A stretch of 64,000 nucleotides of DNA from Anodontia alba. Lineage: Eukaryota > Mollusca > Bivalvia > Lucinida > Lucinidae. The stretch lies in the NCBI GenBank assembly GCA_964016985.1, contig OZ024826.1, forward strand, positions 65,092,792-65,156,791, read 5' to 3'. Both the position numbers and the translations under genes were made by a program. Within the stretch, counting starts at the first letter, position 1, and the number at the start of each line of letters is the position of its first letter. Positions 24,673 to 37,040 of the stretch are shown piece by piece. A model generated the notes under the pieces. The model did no database searches. It saw only the letters and a list, made by a program, of their open reading frames with translations, and was not told the origin of the DNA.

Positions 24673-25659
24673 TATGATACTTGGTAGAAATGTAGAACAG
24701 GACCAAACTACATGTTGTGTACAAGAATGACAACTCTTCCTTTCTTGCTTTTGAAGTTATCTCCCTACATGTATGTTATGTCTGACAGTGAGTATCTATT
24801 GATTTCGTGTCCGCTCTGTAAGTCAAAGACCCTTTGGAATATTTTTATGATACATGGTAGAAATGTAGAACAGGACCAGACAACGTGTCGCGTACAAGAA
24901 TGACAACTTTGCCTTTCTTACTTTTGGCATTATCTCCCTTTGTTATGTCTGACAGTGATTATCCATTGATTTTGTGCCTGCTCTGTAAGTCAAAGACCCT
25001 TTGGAATATTTTTATGATACTTAGTAGAAATGGAGAACAGGACCAGATGACATGTCACATACAAGAATGACAACCCTGGCTTTCTTACTTTTGGAGTTAT
25101 CTCCCTTTGTTATGTTTGAAATAGATTTCTCGTCTGCTCTGTAACTGGAATACCCTTCAGAATATTTTGATGGTACCTGGTATAACTGTAAAATAGGACA
25201 AGGCAACATGTTCCTTACAAGAATGACAACTCTGCCTTTCTTTCTTTTGCTGTTATCTCCCTTTGTTATATTTGACACTGATTATGCATGGATTTAGTGT
25301 CCGCTATGTTAAGTCGAACACCCTTTGGAATGTTTTGATGATACTTGGTAGTAATAAAGAACAAGACCAGAGGACATGTCACATATAAGAATGACAACTT
25401 TGGCTTTTTTTACTTTGGAGTTATCTCCCCTTCTTGTATTTGAATTTGATTTCTTGTCTCTGCTCTGTAACACGAATACCCTATGGAATATTTTGATGAT
25501 GCTTGGTACAAATGTAGAACAGGACGAGATGACGTGTTGCGTACAAGAATGACAACTCTGGCGTGATTGGGTGGGGGGGGGGGGACATTTTTTTTTTTTC
25601 TCAAAAAAAAAACCTTTTCTAGTTTAACAAGAGTTTTCTAGGAAACATCGCTATACTTA

Positions 25660-28600
25660 TTATACCCCCAGCATATGAAGTATGCAATAGGGGTATATAG
25701 TTTTTGTCTTTTCTGTGTGTCTGTCTGTCTGTCAGTCTGTCAGTCTGTCTGTTAACATTTATTTTGTGTCAAAGATATCTCAGGAACTACTTTACCTAGA
25801 AACTTGAAATTTTGTACACATGACAAGTATGACTAGTTGTATTGTGGGAAAGAAAATAAGGGCCATGGGGCCAGGTCCCTTAGAGTTATTTCCCTTTGTT
25901 GATCTGGCTCTACTGATGGCCATGCCATTTATTTGTGTCAAAGATATCTCAGGAACTACTTTACCTAGAAACATGAAATTTTGTACACATGACAAGTATG
26001 ACTAGTTGTATTGTGGGAAAGAAAATAAGGGCCATGGGGCCAGGTCCCTTAGAGTTATTTCCCTTTGTTGTTCTTGCTATTAAATTTTGTGTCAAAGATG
26101 TCTCAGGAACTACTTTACCTAGAAACTTGAAATTTTGTACACATGACAAGTATGACTAGTTGTATTGTGGGAAAGAAAATAAGGGCCATGTGGCCAGGTC
26201 CTTTAGAGTTATTTCCCTTTGTTGTTCTTGCTATTAAATTTTGTATTTTTTAGCTCACCTGAGCCGAAGGCTAAGGTGAGGTATTGTGATCACTCACCGT
26301 CCGTCGTCGTCGTCGTCCTCATCGGTGTCGTTGTCGTCGTCCGTCCGTCCACAATCTTTAAACAACATCTCCTAAACCACTGATTGGAATTTGAACAAAC
26401 TTCGCAGGAATGATCCTTGGTTGGTTGTTCAAATGGTTCCGGTCCGTTGCATATCTAGGTCACAGGAGCTAAAAATAGATTTTTTTAACTAAAAACAAAA
26501 AATCTTCTTGTCAGAAACCACTGGACCGATTTCCATATAATTTTGCAGAAATGTTCCTTTGGTGACCCTCTACCAAGATTGTTCAAGCCATTTGGATTCG
26601 TCAAAAAACATGGCCGCCAGGGGGCGGGGCTTATTTTCCCTATATAATCTATATAGAAAACTTAAAAAAATCTTCTTGTCAGAAACCACCAGACCGATTT
26701 CAATATAATTTTGCAGAAATGTTCCTTTGGTGATCCTCTACCAAGATTGTTCAAGCTATTTGGATTCGTCAAAAAACATGGCCACCAGGGGGCGGGGCTT
26801 ATTTTCCCTATATATCTATATAGAAAACTTAAAAAATCTTCTTGTCAGAAACCACTGAACCGATTTCCATATACTTTTGCAGAAATGTTCCTTTGGTGAT
26901 CCTCTACCAAGGTTGTTCAAGCTATTTGGATTCGTCGAAAAACATGGCCGCCAGGGGCCGGGGCTTATTTTCCCTATATATCTATGTAGAAAACTTAAAA
27001 AATCTTCTTGTCAGAAACCACTGGACCGATTTCCATATAATTTTGCAGGAATGTTCCTTTGGTGATCCTCTATCAAGATTGTTCAAGCCATTTGATTTTG
27101 TCAAAAAACATGGCCACCAGGGGCGGGGCTTATTTTCCCTATATATCTATATAGAAAACTTAAAAAATCTTCTTGTCAGAACCCACTGGACCGATTTCCA
27201 TATACTTTTGCAGAAATGTTCCTTTGGTGATCCTCTACCAAGGTTGTTCAAGCCATTTGGATTTGTCAAAAAACATGGCCGCCAGGGGGCAGGGCTTATT
27301 TTCCCTATATATCTATATAGAAAACTTAAAAAATCTTCTTGTCAGAAACCACCAGACTGATTTCAATATAATTTTGCAGAAATGTTCCTTTGGTGATCCT
27401 CTACCAAGATTGTTCAAGCCATTTGGATTTGTCAAAAAACATGGCCGCCAGGGGGCGGGGCTTATTTTCCCTATATATCTATATAGAAAACTTAAAAAAT
27501 CTTCTTGTCAGAAACCACTGGACCGATTTCCATATAATTTTGCAGTAATGTTCCTTTGGTGAATCTCTACCAAGATTGTTCAAGCCATTTGGATTTGTCA
27601 AAAAACATGGCCGCCAGAGGGCGGGACTCATTTTCCCTATATATCTATATAGAAAACTTAAAAAAATCTTCTTGTCAGAAACCACTGGACCAATTGCTAT
27701 ATAATTTTGCAGAAGTATTCCTTTGGTGATTCTGTACCAAGATTGTTAAGCCATTTGGGTTTGTCAAAAAACATGGCCGCCAGGGGGTGGGGCTTATTTT
27801 CCCTATATATCTTTATAGAAAACTTGAAAAATCTTCTTGTCAGAAACCACTGGACCTATTTCATTATAACTTGGCAAAAATGTTTCCATGGTGACCCTGT
27901 ACCAAGATTGTTCAAGTAATCATGATTCGTCAAAAAACATGGCCGCTAGGGGCCGGGGCTTATTTTCCCTATATAACTATATGAAAAACTTTAAAAATCT
28001 TCTTTTAAGAAACCGTTGGACCGAGTTCAATGCAACTTGGCAGGAATGTTGCTTTGGTGACCCTCTACCAAGATTGTTCAAGCCTTCATGATACGTCAAA
28101 AAACATGGCCCCCAGGAGGCGGGGCTTATTTTCCATATATATCTGTATAGAAAACTTTAAAATTCTTCTTGTCAAATACCTCCTGACTGATTTCAATAAT
28201 GCTTTAGTAACCCTCTACCAAGAATGTTCAAGCAATCCTGATTTGTCAAAAAACATGGCTGCTAGGGGGTGGGGCTTATTTTCCCTATAGATCTAAATAG
28301 AAAACTTTAAAAATCTTCTTGTCAGAAACCACTGAACTGATTTCAGTTTAACTTGGCAGGACTGTTCCTTTGGTTACCCTCTACCAAGTTTGTTCAAGTT
28401 TGTTCAAGCTGTCATGATTCGTCAAAAAAAAAAAAAAAAAAAAATGGCTGTTAGGGGGTAGGGCTTTATAGCGATATAAAACACTTTAAAAATCTTTTTG
28501 TCAGAAACCACTGGACCAATTTCAAAATAACTTGGCAGAAATGTTCCTTTGGTGACCTTCTTTCAAGATTAAGTCAAGTCATGATGTGTTAAAAAGAAAA

Positions 28601-30066
28601 AACATGGCTTGGTGTGTTGGGGGGGATGGGGGAGGGGGGAGGGGGGCAGGGCTATAAAATTTATACATAAATCTTAGAGCAGTGAACTTGGCTGAATCTT
28701 CAACAGTAAGTATGCAAATCTGTTTGCTCAGGTGAGCAATATAGGACCATCATGGTCCTCTTGTCTTAATATTTTCTATACCGGTTTTCAGATTTTAATG
28801 AAATTTATGAAAATAAGGGCCATGGGGCCAGGTCCCTTAGAGTTATTTCCCTTTGTTGTTCTTGCTATTAAATTTTGTATTTTGCTTAATAATTTCTATA
28901 CCGGTTTTCAGATTTTAATGAAATTTATTTTACACATACACCTTTATGCACTACACATGTGATATGAAAACAGAGGCTTCAGGGCCAGGTTTATTACAGT
29001 TATATCCCTTTTTTATATATTGTTATTTTGGTATGCATTTATTTTGTGTCAATTTTGTGTGAAAGATATCTCCCGAACTACTTTACCTAGAAACTTGAAA
29101 TTTTGTACACATGACAAGTATGACTAGTTGTATTGTGGGAAAGAAAATAAGGGCCATGGGGCTAGGTCCCTTAGAGTTATATCCCTTTGTTGGTTTTGCT
29201 ATTAAATTTTGTATTTTTCTTAATAATTTCTATACCGGTTTTCAGATTTTAATGAAATTTATTTTACACGTACAACTTTATGCACTTCACATGTGATATG
29301 AAAACAGAGGCTTCAGGGCCAGGTTTATTACAGTTATATCCCTTTTTTATATTTCGTTATTTTGATATGTATTTATTTTGTGTCAATTTTGTGTGAAAGA
29401 TATCTCCCGAACTAATTTACCTAGAAACTTGAAATTTTGTACACATGACAAGTATGACTAGTTGTATTGTGGGAAAGAAAATAAGGGCCATGGGGCCAGG
29501 TCCCTTAGAGTTATTTCCCTTTGTTGTTCTTGCTATTAAATTATGTATTTTCCTTAATAATTTCTATACCCGTTTTCAGATTTTAATAAAATTTATTTTA
29601 CACATGCACTTTTATGCACTACACGTGTGATATGAAAATAGGGGCTTCAGGGCCAGGTTTATTAGAGTTATATCCCTTTGTTATATTTCATTATTTTGAT
29701 ACGCATTTATTTTCTGTTAAAGATATCTCAGGAAATACTTTACCTACAAACTTCAACTTTTGTACACATGACAAGTATGACTAGTTGTATTGTGGGAAAG
29801 AAAATAAGGGCCATGGGGCTAGGTCCCTTAGAGTTATATCCCTTTGTTGGTTTTGCTATTAAATTTTGTATTTTTCTTAATAATTTCTATACCGGTTTTC
29901 AGATTTTAATGAAATTTATTTTACACGTACAACTTTATGCACTTCACATGTGATATGAAAATAGGGGCTTCCAGGTTTATTAGAGTTATATCCCTTTGTC
30001 ATCTTGTTGTGTGTTATCACTAATGGCCATGGCCGGGGGTATTAGTGAGAACATGCTCACTTCTAG
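25660..30066 (+). mobile_element. Satellite-bearing element, family D (CTAG-ending), with nested family E
   Basis: The 5' hairpin is at 25661-25697 (TATACCCCCAGCATA ... TATGCAATAGGGGTATA), followed by CTGTCTGTCTGTCAG. Units contain AACTACTTTACCTAGAAACT, ACACATGACAAGTATGACTA and GGGCCATGGGGCCAGGTCCC. The array is interrupted at 26251-28764. The 3' end is a GTGAG..CTCAC hairpin and TTCTAG at 30061-30066. The next element begins 9 bp later. Confidence 0.8.
26251..28764 (+). mobile_element. Family E element, full length, nested in family D
   Basis: It starts TAGCTCACCTGAGCCGAAGG and ends CTCTTGT at 28758-28764 after a GGACCATCATGGTCC hairpin. The flanks ...TTTTGTATTTTT and CTTAATATTTTCTATACC rejoin into the host unit TTTTGTATTTTTCTTAATAA. 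The leader (26280-26480) has GTCGTCGTCGTCGTC. About eleven or twelve units of roughly 167 bp follow, each with GCCGCCAGGGGGCGGGGC or a variant. Confidence 0.9.
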
Positions 30067-30074
30067 TTTTTTTT

Positions 30075-32275
30075 TAGCTCACCTGAGCTATGCTCAGGAT
30101 GAGCTAGTGTGATCACTTTTCGTCTGTCGTCCGTCCGTGCATGCGTGCGTCCGTACATCCGTCTGTCCGTTAACATTTTCAAACGACTTCTTCTCTGAAG
30201 CCCTTGAGCCAATTTTGCTCAAATGGAGCCTCCTTAGGTTGGGGGAACGAAAAATTGCTAAAATGGTCGCGGTCCATTGACCAAGATGGCCGCCATGCAC
30301 ATATAGGGTAAAAACCTTTAAAAATCTTCTTCTCCAGAACCGAGGATGCCTTGGGGCTGAATCTTTGCATAAGTCATCAGGGACAGGAGGTCTACCAAAA
30401 TTGCTAAAAAAAAGGTCGTATATTGACATTTGACCTTTTTACGGCAAGGTCAATTTTGCTTCCCTATGCATTTGTATGGGAAAAACCTTTAAAAATCTTC
30501 TTCTCCAAAACCGAGGATGCCTTGTGGCTGAATCTTTGCATATATCATCGGAAACGGGAGGTCTACCAAAGTTGCTAAAATAATGGTTGTACACTGACAT
30601 TTGACCTTTTTACGGTAAGGTCAATTTTGCTTCCTTGTGTATTTGTATGGGAAAATGTTCAGAATTTCAAACGACTTCTCCTCTGGAGCCTCTGAGCCAA
30701 TTTTGCTCAAATTTCATATGGAGCCTTCTTAGATTGGGAGTATGAAAGATTGGTAAAATGGTCGCGGCTCGTTGACCAAGATGGCGGCCATCCCCATATA
30801 TGGTAAAAACCTTTAAAAATCTTCTTCTCCAGAACCGAGGATGCCTTGGGGCTGAATCTTTGCTTAAATCATTGGGGACGGAGGGTCTACCAAAATTGCT
30901 AAAATAAAGGTCGTATATTGACATTTGACCTTTTTATGGCAAGGTCAAGTTTGCTTCCCTATGCATTTGTATGGGAAAAACCTTTAAAAATCTTCCTCCA
31001 AAACAGAGGATGCCTTGTGGCTGAATCTTTGCATATATCATTGGTAATAGGAGGTCTACCAAAGTTGCTAAAATAATGGTCGTACATTGACATTTGACCT
31101 TTTTACGGTAAGGTCAATTTTGCTTCCTTATGCATTTGTATGGGAAAAAAGTTCAGAATTTCAAACGACTTCTCCTCTGGACCCTCTGAGCCAATTTTGC
31201 TCAAATTTCATATGGAGCCTCCTTAGGTTGAGGGTATGAAAGATTGCTAAAATGGTCGTGGTTTGTTGACTTAGATGGCAGCCATGCCCGTATATGGTAA
31301 AAACCTTTAAAAATCTTCTTCTCCAGAACCTAGGATGCCTTGGGGCTGAATCGTTGCCCAAATCATTGGGGACGGGGGGTCTACCAAAGTTGCTAAAATA
31401 ATGGTCGTACATTGACATTTGACCTTTTTACGGCAAGGTCAAGTTTGCTTCCCTATGGGAAAAACCTTTAAAAATCTTCTTCTCCAAAACCGAGGATGCC
31501 TTGTGGCTGAATCTTTGCATATATCATCGGGAATGGGAGGTCTGCCAAAGTTGCTAAAATAATTGTCATACAGTGGCATTTGACCTTTTTACGGCGAGGT
31601 CAAGTTTGCTTCTGTATGCATTTGTATGGGCCCCATAGATTTGTATGGAAAAAATGTTAATAATTTCAAATGATTTTTCCTCTGAAGCCTCTGGGCCAGT
31701 ATTGCTCAAATTTCATGTGGAGCCTCCTTGGGCAGGTCAGATTGAAAGATTGCTAAAAAGGGCATGGTCCGTTGATCAAAATGGCTGCCATGCCCATATA
31801 TGGTAAAAACCTTTAAAAATCTTCTTCTCCAGAACCAAAAAAGCCCTGGGCCCTAATCTTTGCACAAATTATGGGGGACAGGAGATCTACCAAAATTTCA
31901 AAAATGATGGTTCTATGTTGACATCTGACCTTTTTACCTCCAAGGTCAAATTTGCTTCCCCATGCATTTGTATGGGCCATGTACATTTATATTGAAAGTA
32001 TCGAAGTGACTTGTAGATCAACAGTAGTTAAAATTGTTCTGATTTGAAATCTAAGATGGCCGTCATCTTGTTTATATTTATTATATTTCCTTGCCACTGT
32101 GCTGTTTACATGTATAAAATCATGATTCTTCAGAAACCACTTAGCCAATTTCCCCCAAATTTCGCATTGATCCTACTGTTGTAATGATAGGATTGGAAAA
32201 ATGTTGCATAACATCTGCATATCTGCAGTGGTTATGTCACTCAGGTGAGCGAGCCATGGCCCGTGGGCCTCTTGT
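30075..32275 (+). mobile_element. Family C element, full length
   Basis: It starts TAGCTCACCTGAGC in a T-run, with hairpin GAGCTATGCTC and GTCCGTCCGTGC. It ends GGCCCGTGGGCC + CTCTTGT at 32269-32275. Units recur about every 490-500 bp (GACCAAGATGGCCGCCATGC near 30277, then about 30775, 31262 and 31770). Each holds two or three sub-blocks with AAAAATCTTCTTCTCCA and TTGACCTTTTTACGGCAAGG. It is related to the minus-strand copy at 5760-7527. Confidence 0.85.
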
Positions 32276-32374
32276 TTACATATTTAAAAAGTTAGGCAAG
32301 TGAAAAGAGGTTGATTTGATACTAAATATAGCTATATTTTGAGTTGACTTGCTCTTCCCCGCTTTTCAAGCATG

Positions 32375-34066
32375 CATTATGACCCGGTGCCATTGACCTA
32401 GATTTTGCACTCCATTGACTTTGTCATGATTTTATGTCGAGTCAAACATTTAAGTGAGTTTTCTGTAGCTCTGATTCCTATGAGTGTCAATCCTTGCATA
32501 ATAATTGTCCTTGACATTCTCTTCAAGCACACATATTACCCGGTGTCCTTGACCTAGATTTAGTGCTCTGTGGATTTGTCATGATTTTACGTCGAGTCTA
32601 GCATTAAAGTGTGTTTCTCAGTAGCGGTGATAGCTGCAATTGTCAAACCTTACATTGTAATTGTCCTTGACATACTCTTCAAGTACACACTATGACCCAA
32701 TGCCTTTGACCTAGATTTCGTGCTAGAGTGACTTGTCATAATTTTACATAAAGTCCAGCATTATTCACATCCAGTTTAGTATTTAAGTGTATTTCTCTGA
32801 AGGGGTGATAGCTGTGAGTGTCAAACCTTGCATTATAATTGTCCTTGACTTACTCTTCAAGCACTCACTATGGCCCGATGCCCGTGACCTATTTTACGTT
32901 GAGTCTAACATTTTATTCATATCGAGTCTAGCATTAAAATGTATTTCTCTGAAGCGGTGATAGCTGTGAGTGTCAAACCTTGCATAGTAATAGTTCTCAA
33001 CATACTCTTCAAGCACACACTATGACCTGGTCCCCTTGACCTAGATTTCATGCTCCATTGACTTTGCCATGACTTTATGTCGAGCCTAGCATTAAAGTGT
33101 TTGTCTGTAGTGGTGACAGTTGCGAGTGTCTAACCATGCATAGTAATTGTCCTCGAAATACTTTTCGAGCACCTACTGTGACACATTGCCCTTGACCTAG
33201 ATTATGCACTCCATTTCTTTTGTCATGATTTTACCTCGAGCCTAGCATTCAAGTGCGTTCTCTGTAGCTTGATAGCTATGAGTGCCAAACCTTGCATAGT
33301 AATTGTCCTCAACACTCTCTTCAAGCACACACTATGTCCTTGACCTAGATTTCATGCGCCATGGACTTTGTCATGATTTTGTGTTGAGTCTAGCGTTAAA
33401 GTGTGTTTCTCAGTAGCGGTGATAGCTGCGAGTGTCAAACCTTGCATAGTAATTGTCCTCAACATACTTTTTGAAAGAAGAATTGACTCGAAACTTGGCA
33501 GCAAGTATCAGGGCAATTTAAAGATCAAAAGTAGCTGAAATCATTCTGAGTCGAAAATCTGTTTTATATTTCTCCTGAACTTGAAGGTAAAAAATCGCTG
33601 AAAATGTTCAAATCCAAAATCCAAGATGGCAGCCACAGGCGCCATCTTGAAAATTGGTTTTGAACTTCTCCTCCTGAACCCAAAGGTGGATTAACTTGAA
33701 ACTTAGTAAAAAGTATCAGGGGGATTCACTCGAAACTTAGTAGAAAATGTCAGGGCAACTACTATATCAGAAATAGCAAAAATCATTTCAAGCATAAATT
33801 CAAGATGACTGCAGTGTCTGTCATCTTGAAAATCTCCTTTGAGCTTCTCCTGAATGAAAGGTGGATTGACCTGAAACTTGATCGGAATTATTGAGGAAGA
33901 AATATGTTCTTGGTGCTGATGTTTATTCATACAAAGTCTGCTAATCTGATAGCCAGTATGACCACCATGCAATAAAAAGAATTATTGGCCAGTTGTGGAA
34001 GTAAATCCTGTCTTTATCTGGGCAAGTTATTCAAGATGAGTGATTTTTGGCCCTAAGGGCTTCTAG
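32375..34066 (+). repeat. Satellite array (about 155-bp unit) merging into degenerate family B units
   Basis: About seven units from 32375 to 33475 share CTTGCATAGTAATTGTCCTC, CACACTATGACCCGGTGCC and TTGACCTAGATTTCATGCTC. From 33480 diverged family B-like monomers follow (ACTCGAAACTTGG, CAAGATGGCAGCC). The block ends with a GCCCTAAGGGC hairpin and TTCTAG at 34061-34066, a CTAG-class terminus. No 5' hairpin is clear. Confidence 0.6.
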
Positions 34067-34069
34067 TTA

Positions 34070-34145
34070 CTATGTGATACTGACTACCAATTCTAGTGAA
34101 GTTATTAATAATGTATGGTACTGGTGATATGAATTCTAGTGAGTT
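34070..34145 (+). repeat. Minisatellite, left part
   Basis: Units of about 43-49 bp (GATATGAATTCTAGTGAGTT, ATTGTTACTATGTGATACTG-like) lie directly before the family H element. The same minisatellite resumes at 36690-37040, so the element split the array. Confidence 0.7.
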
Positions 34146-36675
34146 TATTATACCCCCCACAAACTTTGTTTGTGGGGGGTGTTTGTGGGGGGGTATACTG
34201 TTTTCACGTTGTCTGTCCGTCCGTGTGTCTGTCCATCCATGTGTCCGTCCATCCGTGCGTCCGTCTGTGTGTCCGTCCGTGTGTCCATCCGCGACACTGG
34301 TTTTTTCCTAATATCTTGAAAACGCAGCGATGGATATTCATCAATTTCTGCAGACACATTGATATCAATAAGATGTAGCTACATAAGAGAAAGTAAGGGC
34401 TAGGGGCCAATTCTCTTGGAGTTATTGCCCTTTGTAAAATTTTTTCTTAATGCAGAAAAAAGGCAGAAAAAAAAATTGTGTGCACACTATCTCTTTAACC
34501 AGTAGCTGGAATTTGACCAAACTAGCACAGATACTTCATCAGGATGGGCAGAAGTAGTGATTACATTTTGGTGACCTTGACCTTATTTTCAAGGTCACTA
34601 CATTATAAATACTCAAAAAGGAGCCTAAAGGATCTTTTTTAATGAAGTAAAAAGTTTGTGTGCACAATATCTCTTTAATGTATGGCTGGAAATAGACCGA
34701 ACTAGCACGGATACATCATAAGGATGGGCAAAGAAGTGATTAGATTTTGGTGACCTTGACCTTATTTTCAAGGTCACTACACTATAAATACTCAAAAAAG
34801 TGAGCCTTGTTAATGCAGTAAAAAGTTTGTGTGCACATTATCTCTTTAACCAACGGATGGAATTTGACCAAACTAGCACAGATACGTCATCAGGATGGGG
34901 GAAAGAAGCGATTAGATTTTGGTGACCTTGACCTTATTTTCAAGGTCACAACATTATAAATACTCAAAAAGGAGCCTAAAGGAGCCTTCTTAATGAAGTA
35001 AAAGGTTTGTGTGCACAATACCTCTTTAACCGATGGCTGGAATTTGACCGAACTAGCACAGATACATCATAAGGATGCGGCAAAGAAGTGATTAGATTTT
35101 GGTGACCTTGGCCTTATTTTCAAGGTCACTACACTATAAATACTCAAAAAAGCGAGCCTTGTTAATGCAGTAAAAAGTTTGTGTGCACATTATCTCTTTA
35201 ACCAACGGATGGAATTTGACCAAACTAGCACAGATACGTCATCAGGATGGGGGAAAGAAGAGATTAGATTTTGGTGACCTTGACCTTATTTTCAAGGTCA
35301 CAACATTATAAATACTCAAAAAGGAGCCTAAAGGAGCCTTCTTAATGAAGTAAAAGGTTTGTGTGCACAATATCTCTTTAACAGATGGCTGGAATTTGAC
35401 CGAACTAGCACAGATACATCATAAGGATGCGGCAAAGAAGTGATTAGATTTTGGTGACCTTGGCCTTATTTTAAAGGTCACTACACTATAAATACTCAAA
35501 AAAGCGAGCCTTGTTAATGCAGTAAAAAGTTTGTGTGCACATTATCTCTTTAACCAATAGATGGAATTTGACTTAACTAGCACAGATACATCATCAGGAT
35601 GGGGGAAAGAAGTGATTAGATTTTGGTGACCTTGACCTTATTTTCAAGATCACCACATTATAAATACTCAAAAAGGAGGCTTGTTACGGGGTGGTCGGGT
35701 GGTGCGAAGGTGTCGTGTATCTTATGTCACCGGGGCGTCCAACTGATATTGGCTTACAGTTGGGCAAGGCCTGCTATCCTTGTAGCAGGTTAGGGTAGAG
35801 GGGGAATGTTTTTATTTCTTCTGTTTCTTCACTTTCATTCCTGTTCCTCTTTCTTCCCTGTTCCTCTCTTTCATCTCTTCGACTATCTCTTCTATCACTC
35901 TTCTCCCTTTCTCTGGGAGACGACACAAAATGACCCACAAGGGTTGACGTGTCGTTAAACCCCAACACAATCAAAATCAAGGAGGCTTGTTAATGAAGTA
36001 AAAAATTTGTGTGCACAATATCTCTTTAACCAATGGCTGGAAATAGACCGAACTAGCACAGATACAGCATAAGAATGGGGATAAGAAGTGATTAGATTTT
36101 GGTGACCTTGACCTTATTTTCAAGGACACCACATTATAAATACTCATAAAGGAGCCTTGTTAATGAAGTAAAAAGTTTGTGTGCACAATATCTCTTTAAC
36201 CAATGGCTGGAAATAGACCGAACTAGCACAGGTACAGCATAAGAATGGGGCAAAGTAGTGATTAGATTTTGGTGACCTTGACCTTATTTTCAAGGTCACT
36301 ACACTATAAATACTCAAAAAAAAGAGCCTTGTTATTGCAGTAAAAAGTTTGTGTGCACATTATCTCTTTAACCAATGGCTGGAATTTGACCAAACTAGCA
36401 CAGATACATCATCAGGATGGGGGAGAGAAGCGATTAGATTTTGATGACCTTGACCTTATTTTCAAGGTCACTACATTATAAATACTCAAAAAGTGAGCCT
36501 TGTTAATGCAGTAAGAAGTTTGTGTGCACACTATCTCTTTAACCAATTGCTGGTTTTATTAGATTTTAGTGACCTTGACTTTATTTTCAAGGTCGCACCG
36601 GCACTTTGAAAGTTAAATTTTGTTAGAAAAAGGTTTTATGCTTTATCCGGGGGGTATCGAATAAGCACTGCTTAT
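34146..36675 (+). mobile_element. Satellite-bearing element, family H, with SINE insertion
   Basis: The 5' hairpin (ATACCCCCCACAAACTTTG, TTTGTGGGGGG, then GGGGGGGTATACTG) is followed by a GTCCGTCCGTGTGTC stretch. Units of about 165-180 bp carry GTGTGCACAATATCTCTTTA, AACTAGCACAGATAC and TGACCTTGACCTTATTTTCA. The 3' region has a CCGGGGGGTATCG block and an AATAAG..CTTATT hairpin near 36661. The exact 3' end is uncertain because it fades into the minisatellite. Confidence 0.65.
35687..35978 (+). mobile_element. SINE-like retroposon (family S1), copy 2
   Basis: Same family as 10170-10461, flanked by a 14-bp target duplication AAGGAGGCTTGTTA at 35673-35686 and 35979-35992. It starts CGGGGTGGTCGGGTGGTGCG and ends GACGTGTCGTTAAACCCC, AACACAATCAAAATC. 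Confidence 0.85.
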
Positions 36676-36689
36676 TGACAATTTTCAGT

Positions 36690-37040
36690 GATACTGATGA
36701 TATGAGTTCTAGTGAGTTTTTTGTTACTATGTGGTACTGACGATATGAATTATAGTGAGTTTATTTTTACTGTATGATACTGACAATATGAATTCTAGTG
36801 AGTTTATTGTTACTGTGTGATATTGACAATATGAATTCTAGTGAAGTTATTGTTAATGTACATTACTGAAGATATGAATTCTGGTGAAGATATTGTTGAT
36901 GAACAATATTGGTGATATGGATTCCAGTTGTTAATATTGGATATTGGCAATATGGATTCCAAAGAGCAATGTAGGTTAATATTGGATATTGGGGATGTGG
37001 ATTCCAATTGTTAATGTAGTAGATTTTGAAATATGGATTC
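36690..37040 (+). repeat. Minisatellite running into the first coding exon
   Basis: About seven degenerate units of 43-49 bp carry (A/G)ATATGAATTCTAGTGAGTT or variants. The last unit contains the ATG at 37033 and the first codons of the phosphatase exon, so the array overlaps its 5' end. Each unit has its own ATG followed within about 15 codons by a stop. Confidence 0.75.

Larger units (their letters stand above)
19937..25620 (+). mobile_element. Satellite-bearing element, family I (CTAG-ending), with two nested insertions
   Basis: The 5' end is a hairpin-forming stretch at 19938-20002 (TATGTCCCCCACTACC ... GTGGGGGGGACATA). Units of about 185 bp follow, marked by AGAATGACAACTCTGCCTTT, GGCGTTATCTCCCTTTGTTA and AAGACCCTTTGGAATATTTT. 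The array is split at 21070-24672 by a family B element, itself split by another. It resumes at 24673 and ends in a G-run, T/A-rich hairpin and TTTTCTAG at 25613-25620. Short open frames of about 61 codons mirror the repeat unit. Confidence 0.75.

Noticed and set aside
26842..27562. 172- and 129-codon frames with LFSLYIYIENLKNLLV motifs
   Set aside because: They mirror the family E unit, whose length near 167 bp shifts frame from unit to unit. There is no evidence of a protein.
34096..34410. Frames rich in Val-Cys-Pro-Ser-Val on both strands
   Set aside because: They are produced by the GTCCGTCCGTGTGTCC leader of family H.
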